Source: Monoplex corrugatus
Lineage: Eukaryota; Mollusca; Gastropoda; Littorinimorpha; Ranellidae
Direction: 5' to 3'
Assembly (NCBI GenBank): GCA_030674185.1
Contig: JAPXFY010000015.1
Span: 27,731,685-27,795,684, forward strand
DNA: 64,000 nt
Position numbers and translations under genes: made by a program. Below, in pieces: positions 32,648 through 42,589 of the stretch. Positions within the stretch are counted from its first letter, which is position 1, and every line of letters begins with the position of its first letter. The notes under the pieces are model-generated. The model saw nothing but the letters and a program-made list of their open reading frames with translations, made no database searches and had not been told where the DNA came from.

Positions 32648-33161
32648 GTACCTACTCCTTAATATTCAATGACTGTAGTTTTCTTCGGACAAAAACCATA
32701 CCAACTCCATACTTCTTCTTTTTACAGGCGTCACTTTGGTTGTTAGGATGCTACCAAGAATTGGACTTATTTGTGTGCATAACATGATAATACATATGAA
32801 TATACAAGAGTGGGTCTGTGCATATCTGAGATAAAAACATTCCACGCTAATTTGTTACTCTTTGATGTATAGCCTACATGATACATCCGTTATTGAAATG
32901 ATTACAATTTCAAAATTATCTGTCCCTAAATGATATGGTTGGCCATGCTTGTATGCTCATTCTATCATGGCTGTTGGCGTTGTGGTGAAGCACAAAATTA
33001 TCATTCCCACATTTATCATCAGTAATATCATCATCATCGCGGTTATCGGTGTGTACAAGTAACACCCTGCAGTGTTTCATGTCATTAACATCTACACGAA
33101 AAGAAGAAGAAAATAAAGAAGAAGGGAAAAGAGGAAAAAGTAGAGAGGGAGAGGGACGGAC

Positions 33162-33213
33162 GGGAAAAGAGAGAGAGAGAGAGAGAGAGAATGAGAGAGA
33201 GACAGACCAGACA

Positions 33214-33251
<38 letters not shown>

Positions 33252-33281
33252 AAAGAAAAGAGAGAGAGAGAGAGAGAGAGA
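33162..33281. repeat. (GA)n-(CA)n-(GA)n microsatellite
   Basis: Purine GA tracts flank a short CA tract. Confidence 0.93.
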
Positions 33282-33748
33282 ATCATTATCAGAATCAGAA
33301 TCTGAAATTTATTAATTAAGGCCAAAGCCCCATTTCAGAGTATGAACGCGTTATAAACATTATGCAAACACAAATATAATACATAGTCGTTCTGGGATAA
33401 TGCCTACTTCACAGCACTATTTAAATGATTGTAGAGTTGAACAATTTTTCAAATTAATAAACAGTGCACAAAGTATTATTAAATGTGAACATCATGAATA
33501 AAAATTTGCAAATCATGATTAAATCTGAAAGATATATAAATCAAACATTATGCAAAATATTGTTTATTTAAACATTAGACAAGTTATGCATTACTCAAAT
33601 TACAACATATCATATGTATCAAATATAATACAAATGATTGTTAAATTCGAACATCATACGACTTCAGCATTATGCAAACCAAAGCACACCGAGAGAAACA
33701 CCGTCCCACGCAGCATGAAATTTGAACAGGCAAAATCGTGACTGCTAC

Positions 33749-33772
33749 CCCCCCCCCCCCCCCCCCCCCCCC
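33749..33772. repeat. Poly-C run
   Basis: An uninterrupted C homopolymer of about 24 bases. Its length may be an assembly estimate. Confidence 0.9.
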
Positions 33773-34097
33773 CGTTTCAAACATTAATCGTGTTTCCTGG
33801 CCCCATGTTTTGCTCTAATAGAACTCGTGTGACTCATGGTCAAGGCCAGCCGTGAAGGCACAAGATGTCTTACAGTCTTGACACTGCTGTGGATGGACAT
33901 TCAGTTAGTCCATTCACTCCCGTTCATCAGGGATGGAGTGAAAGGCTTACTACAAATCTAGATCGATCAGCAGATTAATCATGCAATTACTCAACACCTT
34001 TCTCTGTGTACTGGTGAAGGTTGAAACATTACACTTTTATCTCCCTTCTTTCTAAGACGTTCTTTCTCCTTTTTCCTGACCAACTGTAAATCTATAT

Positions 34098-34134
34098 ACC
34101 TCTCTCTCTCTCTCATATTTGTGTATGTGTGTGT

Positions 34135-34182
<48 letters not shown>

Positions 34183-34215
34183 TGTGTGTGTGGTGTGTGT
34201 GCGTGCGTGTGCGCG
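34098..34215. repeat. (CT)n-(GT)n microsatellite
   Basis: A short CT tract, then GT with GGT interruptions. Confidence 0.93.
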
Positions 34216-34727
34216 TGACCACGCTGGGTTAAACGTATAACTGGTTGAGATGGAAACCCGTTCAAGAAAACTTGAATCCATATGTCTGTACAAGAAACGG
34301 GGTTTTGTTTGAAACGAGTTTTTGTCATCATACTGTTGCCAGCATCCTCAGTACAACCTTGTTGTCTGTGTACCCCTCAACGTGTACCACATAACGGTCA
34401 GGTACCAATAGCACTGTGTTTTTGTACACAAAACGTACCCAAGACTTCACAAGTATTTCAAAGTAGTGACAGCTCCATATCATCATCTTCAGTGCTTGGG
34501 ACCATGTGGAGCAGACGTGGTAGTGATGTGCCAATTTCTTAGTAGACCTGAAATTATTTTGTAACCCACATGATACTGAATCAGAGAAAAGAGTCTTCTG
34601 GGTGTTGCTTTTGGTCAGCTCTCTTTTTCTATGAGGATTTGATATTGAAAATAAAGTGGCAACTTTCTAGCCAAATGCCTGACCAAAGCGTGACCCAATG
34701 TGCTGGTCAGGCCTTGAGAAAAGACAT

Positions 34728-34845
34728 GCCACCAGCACCTGGTGTTCCCAGGCAGTCATCCATTCAAACACTGACCAGGCCCCACATTACTTGAATCAAG
34801 TGATCGGACGAGAATCGGTGCTTTCACCATGGTACAGTCGTTAGC
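34728..34845 (-). pseudogene. 5S rRNA pseudogene
   Basis: The minus strand reads in order as a mutated 5S rRNA of about 118 bp. It has TGAAAGCACCGATTCTCGTC, then CCGATCACTTGATTCAAGTA, GGGGCCTGGTCAGTGTTTGA, ATGGATGACTGCCTGGGAAC and ACCAGGTGCTG. The internal promoter region (box A / intermediate element / box C) is present but changed at several places. Length and end-to-end match fit a whole 5S unit; the many substitutions make it a pseudogene or the head of an old 5S-derived SINE. A TCTTTTCT follows at the 3' end, weaker than a proper T-run terminator. Confidence 0.82.
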
Positions 34846-35108
34846 AAGAGCTCCATCTGCTTTTTTAACAGGTACTGTTCTCTCTGACAGTAGATCTGTA
34901 ATTTCACAAAGTCTTGAAAACAGCTGTGGAATAGTGCAGAATACGCCTCTTAACTGCTCTAACTTATCAAACTGTGCTCAGTCCCATCAATACAGAGCTG
35001 TCCCTGTCCTGGGCACTGGACCCCATATGTTTTTGGAAGATGTCCAGATGTCCGACTGTCTTTACGTTTTTGTTCATCTAAACCTACCTTCCTCTTTTCT
35101 CATCAGTT

Positions 35109-35111
<3 letters not shown>

Positions 35112-35178
<67 letters not shown>

Positions 35179-35190
35179 GTGTGTGTGTGT
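35112..35190. repeat. (CT)n-(GT)n microsatellite
   Basis: About 63 bp of pure CT followed by a short GT tract. It lies at the truncated 5' edge of the LINE that follows. Confidence 0.95.
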
Positions 35191-35225
35191 CCCCCCTTTC
35201 TTCTCAATCACTTTTTCAATTTAAC

Positions 35226-36480
35226 CTATCCGACCTCTTCAATTCATGTGCTGCTACACATGATTTTAAACAGACTCAAAGCAAAGGTGGAAGTCGACCT
35301 AGGGGAAGAACAAGCCGGTTTTAGACCAGTGAGAGGAACCGGAAACATGCTTTGCAACCTACAGTAACTCGTGGAAAAGATCACAAAACCTCAGAAGGAG
35401 AAACGCATCATTTTCATCGACTCCAGCAAAGCCTTCTACAATTAACCATCAAAAGCTGTTTGCTATTCTTCAGACAATGCGCTTTCCAACACAACTCATA
35501 AAATCTCTCTACGAAGGTCAGAACGCCAAAATCAGATTGGACAACAAACACACTGAGCTATTTAACATCAAGAAAGGTGTGTGCCAAGGATGCATCCTGT
35601 CACCGCATTTGTTCAGTACAAATACGGAACAGGTTATGAGGGACTCTAACATGGAAGAATATGGCATAAAAGTGGGAGGTAGAAAATCTCAAACCTCAGT
35701 ACGATGACGACACAACACTCTATGCGAACGATCACCAGGAGGCATCATCTATGCTAAAATGTCCTGAATAAGATCGGGGAAGAGAAGAACCTTAAACTGA
35801 ATGCCAAGAAAATCAAATTTTTACACAATGGCCTAGGTTCAGCAAAATCCATTTACATAGGTCAAGGTAAAGTGGAAGAAGTCAATTAGTTCAAATATTT
35901 AGGATCGATCAAATCCAGCGATGCAGATTGTTCCATCGACATGAACGCCAGAATTAAGAAACGCATGATTGAACTCACAAACATCTGGAAAGACAAAACG
36001 CTAGACACAAAATTAAAACTAAGAATAATAAGATGTCTGGTCTGGACCATCATGATGAACGGAGCCGAAGGATGGACCCTCCAAAAGAAATCATAACGAA
36101 AATGAATTCAACTGAAATGTGGTTCTATAGACCTCTCTTAAGGACAAGCTAGAAAGACAAGAGAAGTGACAACAGCATGCTCGACGAGCTGAAAACCCGG
36201 AGAAAACATGAACAGGTCATCCTTAAGAAGAAACTGAACTTCTCTGGACATGTGTGCAGAAACAAGAAATGCACTCTCAGGAAAGATGTCATTCAAGGAA
36301 ATGTCGAAGGCAAAAGAGGAAGAAGAAGACCAATAACAGATTACCTAGGAAACATAAAGAAGAGGACAGGTCATACAAATCTAGAGATTTTCAACTTAAT
36401 TGAGAAAGGATAGATGTGGAGGACAGAGACCCAGAGAACAGTGCGGGCAGCCAACATTCCAAGGAGTGATGCTGTGGACT
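35226..36480 (+). mobile_element. Degenerate 5'-truncated LINE (RTE-like endonuclease/RT type), reverse transcriptase remnant
   Basis: Broken frames read in order as a non-LTR reverse transcriptase: ILNRLKAKVEVDLGEEQAGF with RPVRGTGNM, then IIFIDSSKAFYN, then KKGVCQGCILSPHLF, then a YDDD site in YDDDTTLYAND (35701-35735), and the C-terminal LNFSGHVCRNKKCTLRKDVI with GKRGRRRPITDYL. There are several stops and frameshifts (for example after 35365 and 35707). The endonuclease part is missing. The C-terminal region is of the same kind as the minus-strand fragment at 41395-42178. Confidence 0.8.
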
Positions 36481-36633
36481 GACCGACTTCTTAAATTAAT
36501 ATCTACCCATCCCCATCTCAATCACCTCTGACTCTGTTTCCATGCATTAGCTTCCCATATGTCATCCCCCTGTCCCCGTACATAAAGCTTTCCGTCCAGC
36601 CCGCCCCCCCCCCCCCCCACTATTCCTCATCCC

Positions 36634-37440
36634 CCATGTCTTCATGTCTCAGCTTTCCATCCCTCGTCCCTCCTGTCTTCATGCCTCAGCTTTCCATTCC
36701 TCACCCCCTGTCTTCATGTTTCAGCTTTCCATTCCTCGTCCCCCTGTCTCAGCTTTCCATCCCTCGCCCCCCCCCCCCCCCCCCCTGTCTTCATGTCTCG
36801 GCTTTCCATTCCTCGTCCCGTCTTCATGTCTCAGTTTCCATTCCTCACCCCCTGTCTTCATGCCTCAGCTTTCCATTCCTCACCCCTTGTCTTCATGTCT
36901 CAGCTTTCCATTCCTCGTCCCCCTGTCTTCATGTCTCAGCTTTCCATTCCTCACCCCCTGTCTTCATGTCTCAGCTTTCCATTCCTCATCCCCTATCTTC
37001 ATGTCTCAGTTTCCATCCCTCATCCCCCTGTCTTCATGTCTCGGCTTTCCATTCCTCGTCCCCCTGTCTTCATAGCTCAGCTTTCCATTTCTCGTCCCCC
37101 CTGTCTTCATAGCTCAGCTTTCCATTTCTCGTCCCCCCCTGTCTTCATAGCTCAGCTTTCCATTCCTCGTCCCCCTGTCTTCATAGCTCAGCTTTCCATT
37201 TCTCGTCCCCCCTGTCTTCATGCCTCAGCTTTCCATTCCTCGTCCCCCTGTCTTCATGTCTCAGCTTTCCATTTCTCGTCCCCCCCTGTCTTCATGTCTC
37301 AGCTTTCCATTCCTCATCCCCCAGTCTTCATATCTCAGCTTTCCATCCCTCATCCTCCTGTCTTCATGTCTCAGCTTTCCATTCCTCATCCCCCTGTCTT
37401 CATGTCTCAGCTTTCCATCCCTCACCCTGGATCTCCCTGT
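36634..37440. repeat. 36-bp minisatellite, about 22 copies
   Basis: The unit is TGTCTTCATGTCTCAGCTTT+CCATTCCTCGTCCCCC with variation in the C-run. It is preceded by C-runs at 36603-36619 and 36766-36785. The 36-bp period keeps three long plus-strand frames open; these are not genes. Confidence 0.94.
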
Positions 37441-37652
37441 CTCAGTTTTCTATAGTTTATCGCTCCTGTCTCAACTTTCAATCCCTTATCCTCCCAATGC
37501 CATGTTTCCATCATTCATTCCTTCTGTCTCCCTTTCTTGATCACTTCTCTCTTCCACATCATCATCATCATCATCACATCAGCAGCAGCAGCACACAAAA
37601 CAATTCTCTCCCCCTGCGATAAATAACATTTCTCTGTGTGTATAAAAGATAA

Positions 37653-38440
37653 AAGTGAGTGTTTGTAGACGAGATAACAATCCATAAAAATCACCCTGAT
37701 ATGATACAAGTAACTAAATTTTTACAAAACAATGTGAATGATGTAACTGAATGGACAGAACTAAATCTCATGACACTTAATTTCCAAAGAATGAAATGTA
37801 TACTTATAACAACTAGACATAAAAGACAAAATATCTTCAAATATCACGAATCTAAAAACAAAACCAGATCGCTGAAGAAGTTGATTTTTACACAATCTTG
37901 GGTTAACATAGGATAATCATTTTTTGTCAAACTATCTAAATTAAATAAGTTGTGTAATAATTATTTCAATGAAATAACTTCAAATATCTTAAAAAGCATT
38001 TCTTGGACCTACAATCAGAAAACTATTCTTCCACAAATTCATCCAGTGTCTATGCATCTACCCTCTGGGATTCAGCCACTGGTAATGTTTCAAGCCTCTC
38101 ATTATTCTATAAAAACGAGCTTTAAACTCCTTTTGAAAGCCATCAGTTAAATTCAATTTATAAGGATTTAAAGATTTTACCATTAATATTTAGATTTCAA
38201 TATAACAAAGGAATATTAATGCACGAAATCTCTAATGGACATGCTCCAGAAAAGCTAACCAGTACCTTCTCTGTACTTCTGACATACAAGAGCAGAAAAA
38301 ATAAATATCTCCACCTCAAGAACTAACCTCTTTAAATCCAGCCTCATGTATTCAGAGGCTAGCCCCTGAAACACACTACCAAAAAAATGCTAGAAAGTTT
38401 CAGTTTCACAATGCTTAAGAAGGGGAATATTTCAATCTCT
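37653..38440 (+). mobile_element. Degenerate LINE 3' portion (Jockey/CR1-like RT C-terminus)
   Basis: Translated pieces in order are FVDEITIHKNHPDMIQVTKF (RT FxDD region, here DE), LTEWTELNLMTLNFQRMKCI and LITTRHKRQNIF. After frame changes come FKLLLKAIS, then NGHAPEKL-like and TNLFKSSLMYSEA segments near 38240-38360. This order is typical of the thumb and C-terminus of CR1/Jockey-type non-LTR RTs. Many stops; clearly dead. Confidence 0.65.
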
Positions 38441-38585
38441 TGAGCCAGTTATCCTCTCTATTACTTAACAATCACAACAATCACGAACATTAAAATTAAT
38501 GGTGATTGAACTACAACAACCTAAAATCCATTTTTTCAAACTTAGTTAACAAAAAACACCTGAGGGTGCTGATGGGACCCAGAAC

Positions 38586-38808
38586 AACAATGCCTCACCA
38601 CTGACCGGGCCATCACCTCTTGGCTCCCAACGCCACACGGTAGCCCTTTCTCCAAGCCAAAAGATTTGTTCATGCACTGAATGACCCATTCGGACCCAGT
38701 TATTTACCTTGTTCATAAACCAAATGGCAAGGTGGGGAGATGACATCCCCCTAGACTCAACCACACAACGCGCATCAGCCAGGTCCACCAAGCTACCGGA
38801 CCACAAGA
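38586..38808 (-). mobile_element. tRNA-derived SINE, type A, copy 2
   Basis: It matches 11608-11838. On the minus strand the head reads GGTAGCTTGGTGGACCTGGC and GGTTGAGTC, closer to tRNA A and B boxes than copy 1. Confidence 0.68.
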
Positions 38809-39089
38809 GGTGTTTATACGATCGTTGAAATACTAATGTTGATACATGTATGATTTATGTGCAGGGTAGACCAACCACTGTGGGCGAGAGTCAGATGTAA
38901 AAATTGCATATACACTGTTCATTTCACACTCCTTCACATCATTATCAATATCATTATCTCTGTCTCTCTGTGACTTCTCTTCACTCATCATGATCATCTA
39001 TCATCTCTTTCTCCCCTTAACGTCATCATCATCTCTCTCCCCATCACAATTATCATTTCTCTTTCTTCGCTTTCTCTCATTCACTCTCT

Positions 39090-39300
39090 CCCCCCCCCCC
39101 CCCCCCTGTCTCAATCACTTTCCCCTCCTCAGTCCCTCCCTTGTCTCTCTTAATCACTTCGGTTCCCTCTTCTCAATCACTCCATCCATCTCCCCTTCCC
39201 TCCTCTTTCAATAATTCATTTTTTTACATTTTTTTCTCTCTTTTCCTCACCCCCTCCATCATTCTCTCTCTCTCTCAATCACTTGTGCCCAGGCCTCCCT
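39090..39300. repeat. Pyrimidine-rich low-complexity tract
   Basis: TCTC and C-run sequence (C-run at 39090-39107) with CAATCACT words repeated irregularly. Confidence 0.8.
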
Positions 39301-39599
39301 CACGTGGAGACAGACAAGTGGTGCTGGTGAGGAAAGGACAGGAAGACAGAAATTGAGACAGACAGACAGACAGACAGGTCGACACGACAAGATGATGTTG
39401 CACAGGAGAAATATAGCGCGTGCGCGACACACACACACACACACACGCAAGCACGCACCGCACTCACGCACCACACTACACACACACAAACACCCTCCTG
39501 TTTCATCCTATTCATCCTTCACATGCTTCCTCCCCCTCCCTTCTCCTCCCCCCTCCAGCTCCCCACCCAACACACACATCACGATTGCCTAGGAGAGGG

Positions 39600-39685
39600 T
39601 GACAGGCAGGAGTGAAGCGCCCTTTACCTCTAATTAGCCGCCTCTCACGCGCCTTGATTGGCCGGCAATTAGACCAGGGGGACAC
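39600..39685. promoter_or_regulatory. Candidate regulatory island
   Basis: A short GC-balanced stretch with TCTAATTAGCC, CTTGATTGGCC and GGCAATTAGACC close together, between simple repeats. Homeodomain-like (TAATTA) and CCAAT-like (ATTGG) words are the only basis; conservation is untested. Confidence 0.2.
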
Positions 39686-39754
39686 AGGGGACAGGACAGG
39701 GGTGGGGGATGGGAAGAGATGGGTGAGGGAGTGGACACGTCGGGGTAAAAGACC

Positions 39755-39770
39755 GGGGGGGGGGGGGGGG
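39755..39770. repeat. Poly-G run
   Basis: A G homopolymer in a G-rich stretch (39675-39800). Confidence 0.9.
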
Positions 39771-39902
39771 CAAGAGATGGGCGAGGCAGCTAGGGGGGCA
39801 GGAGTGACAGGATCGGAGCTTGGGATCCGTTTCTGTTGGCACGTGCTGGTCATTGGTGCAACACGAATCTCTTTTTCACCAGGCATGCACATGCACACGG
39901 TC

Positions 39903-40068
39903 AAACACACACACGCGCCCAACACACACACACACACACATGCAGAAAGAGAGAGAGAGAGAAGACAGACAGACAGACAAAGAGACAGACAGACAAAGAG
40001 ACAGATGACAGAAAGTGACATACAGAGAGAGAGAGAGACAGAGACAGAGAGAGAGAGGAGCAGGCATT

Positions 40069-40115
<47 letters not shown>

Positions 40116-40390
40116 GCACGCACGCACACACACACACACCATTCACACATAAACACCACACACACACATACATACGCAAACATACACCATGCATACACCT
40201 CACACTTACACAAATGCTAACACGCCCACGCACGCATACACATACACACATACATACACACACGCGCAACACAAGCACACACTCAAACACACATATACAC
40301 ATGCATAACACAAACACACACACATACACACACGCAACACACACACATACACACACGCGCAACACACACACATACACACACAAACAATGA
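39903..40390. repeat. Complex (CA)n/(GA)n repeat region
   Basis: CA, GA and CAGA tracts, then about 260 bp of CA mixed with CG, TA and CAT. Long Cys/Val frames on the minus strand are artefacts. Confidence 0.93.
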
Positions 40391-40666
40391 TGTGGATCTT
40401 TGTGCCTCCCGTTGATAACAGTGTCCTCATGCTCACAATCGTATTCACTTGTTTTAATTAAGGTGAATAATTGAAAGAAAAAATTCAAACGACGAATCAA
40501 AACAAAAAGCAAACACACACACACACACACAAACACACAGCGTGCACAAACGTACACATGTGATCGCTCACATCCTTCACAATCATATATCACAAAAATA
40601 AAATCGTTATTCATACATGAAAACAAACTTGACCCCCCCCCCCCCTCCGCAACGGCAGAAGTCGTT

Positions 40667-40935
40667 TGGGTAGCTCAGCTATCTTGTGGGTGCGGTCGTC
40701 AAGTGGGTATATGTCGGAATATCCTGCGTTTGATCCGCCTTAACACCTCCTGGAGCAGGGGGAAACGATTTTTCTGATCTCCCAGATCAACATGTAAGCC
40801 GACCTGCTTGCTATTGACTAAATCCCTTTCGACTCTATAGGTACACACAGTATCAAATATTCACGTTAAAATCCTGTAAGTCATTTCAGAGGCTGACTTA
40901 TGGAAACAGGAAAACACCCAGCAAGCAAACAACGG
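40667..40935 (+). mobile_element. tRNA-derived SINE, type B, copy 2
   Basis: The head contains GGTAGCTCAGCTATCTTGTG and a B-box-like TGCGTTTGATCC. The body contains TTTTTCTGATCTCCCAGATC, AGCCGACCTGCTTGC and, near the 3' end, CTTATGGAAACAGGAAAACA+CCCAGC. The last segment is shared with the copy at 50368. Confidence 0.68.
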
Positions 40936-41324
40936 CAAAGTTAAAAACAAGGCTTTTAGCTATTAATGTCTGCCATAGGAAAATAGAGTATCATCACTTT
41001 CTGTCGCTGCATTACCTCCCCTTCCCATAGAAGAACATATACCATCTTGAAGCTGGGTGGGATGGGGCATTGAGTACAAACTAAATGCGCCTATCCACTT
41101 GTCAGCCGCGCTCAATCGTTCTTAACTGACCCCAGTTTGGGGACAAAAGTGCTTTAATTCTGCGTTATCCTGTCTTCAGACTAAACTCTCCCTTGGCGTG
41201 GTGTGAACACAGGGGGATTAAGAATCCCAAACAGTACCTGGCATAAGAGGTTTTACAGCTGTACCTTTTCGTTTTGTTTGTGTTAGTTGTTGTTCCAGTG
41301 GATTAACAGGGTGACATTCAGGTC

Positions 41325-41394
41325 GCTCTACCTGAGAAGAGCGTGTCGCCGCAGTGCAGCGCCAGGTATTTATATTTTTTCTGTTTACCCTATG
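41325..41394 (-). mobile_element. SINE type C, 3' part, split from 42179-42380
   Basis: GAGCGTGTCGCCGCAGTGCAG+CGCCAGG matches CAGCACGTCGCCGCAGTGCA of the full copy at 62694. It ends where the LINE tail starts. Confidence 0.65.
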
Positions 41395-42178
41395 AATCAT
41401 CATCATCATCATCACCATCATCATCATCACCATCACCATCATCATCATCGTGTGCCCTGCCGCATGGCGTTGGCGATCATGGCCCTCCATATGCATCCAG
41501 CCATTGTCGCCTCAAGCACACCCTCCACCCTCTGTGTCCTCAGCCACCCAGCGAGTCCGTCCAACATTTTCTCCCTGGGTCTATCCCGTGCTCTCTTTCC
41601 CTCCAGCTTTCCTTTTATGACCAGGTGCTCCAATTCCCCTTTCCTAATAAAATGGCCTATACATGTTGCTTGTCTTTTCCTAGTCTTCCTTACGAATGAT
41701 CTTCTTGTGTCTGCCTCCATCAAGACTGTCTCGTTTTTTTTCTTCGCTGTCCATGGAACTCTCAACAGTTTTCTTAGAAACCACATCCCGGCTGCCTCAA
41801 TCTTGTTCTGACTTTGCCTGTTGACTGTCCACGCCTCAAAACCGTATAACATTATCGGTTCTATATAACATCCAAGAAATCTCTTCCTGATGTTATTGAT
41901 AGACATTTGTTGGTAAGAATTTTTTTCCATCTCCTTGAATGCTGTTTTGGCTCGGCCGATTCTGCTGGCCATTTCTGATGTGCATCTGCCGTCTGATGAG
42001 ATGACAATTCCCAGATACTTAAATTTATCAATGTCTCAAAGTTGTGCCATTTGCTGTTATTTTGCATGACGGGATTTCATTTTTTTATACTGATTACCGT
42101 GACTTCAGTCTTCTTCTTGCTATTTAGCTACATGTAAAACCCTTTATGTTTGCTATTTCTATCATATTCACAAGGTTT
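41395..42178 (-). mobile_element. 5'-truncated LINE 3' end with (ATG)n tail, inserted in a SINE
   Basis: A 175-codon open frame (41445-41972), preceded in another frame by KFKYLGIVISSDGRCTSEM. The content is the C-terminus of an endonuclease/RT LINE: EPIMLYGFEAWTVNRQSQNK, AAGMWFLRKLLRVPW, CIGHFIRKGELEHLVIKGKL and KRARDRPREKMLDGLAGWL. Its end runs directly into an (ATG)n microsatellite in element sense (41398-41450), the simple-repeat tail expected of such LINEs. The two flanks are the two halves of one SINE. Confidence 0.82.
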
Positions 42179-42380
42179 TGTAGGTGGATTTCTCTGCAGA
42201 ATTTGTCAGGGATGATTCCTTTGTTGCTGTGGGGTCTTTGAAGTGCGACAGGGCAGCTGTTTATTGTCACATTCCAATGACTAGCACCCACACCGCCTCA
42301 TCTGATCTCACAAGGCCTATTCCGCGCAAAACTATACACTCACCTTCCAGTCTGCCTGCACGAGTTTACGCAGGTGAGAA
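42179..42380 (-). mobile_element. SINE type C, 5' part, split by the LINE
   Basis: TAGGTGGATTTCTCTGCAGA, TTGTTGCTGTGGGGTCTTTG and CACATTCCAATGACTAGCAC correspond to the middle of the type C SINE. CATCTGAATGACCATCATCC at 51223-51243 is the equivalent of the last segment. The tRNA-like head is not clear here. Confidence 0.55.
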
Positions 42381-42481
42381 TCAATTCAAGGGAATTATGT
42401 CTGTAAGTGCTGCCTTCTGCTACCTAGCTGTGGATCAGTATAAAAAAGATTCTCGTCAAAGTTGGAGAAGATAAAGCAGCG

Positions 42482-42580
42482 ATGAAGAGGAGATGGGCAC
42501 CGCCCTCATAATGCTGGCTCCAGGAAAGTAGATGTCTCTACCACGTCACTCTCCTACAGTCTTCAAGGTTAAGGGAAACC
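42482..42580 (+). repeat. SINE type D fragment
   Basis: GAGATGGGCACCGCCCTCAT, ATGCTGGCTCC and CTCTCCTAC match the body of 50893-51145 in the same order. Confidence 0.5.
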
Positions 42581-42589
42581 CTTTATAAC

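Larger units (their letters stand above)
32653..34085. other. Intron segment, simple repeats only
   Basis: A/T-rich. It holds a (GA)n/(CA)n tract at 33162-33281 and a pure C run at 33749-33772. Nothing else recognised. Confidence 0.6.

Noticed and set aside
34282..34794. Two plus-strand and one minus-strand frames of 68-86 codons
   Set aside because: They overlap on both strands, show no domain, and the 3' part runs into the 5S pseudogene.
36636..37455. Overlapping 143-220-codon plus-strand frames
   Set aside because: They are products of the 36-bp minisatellite, whose period is a multiple of three; the same words appear in all three frames.
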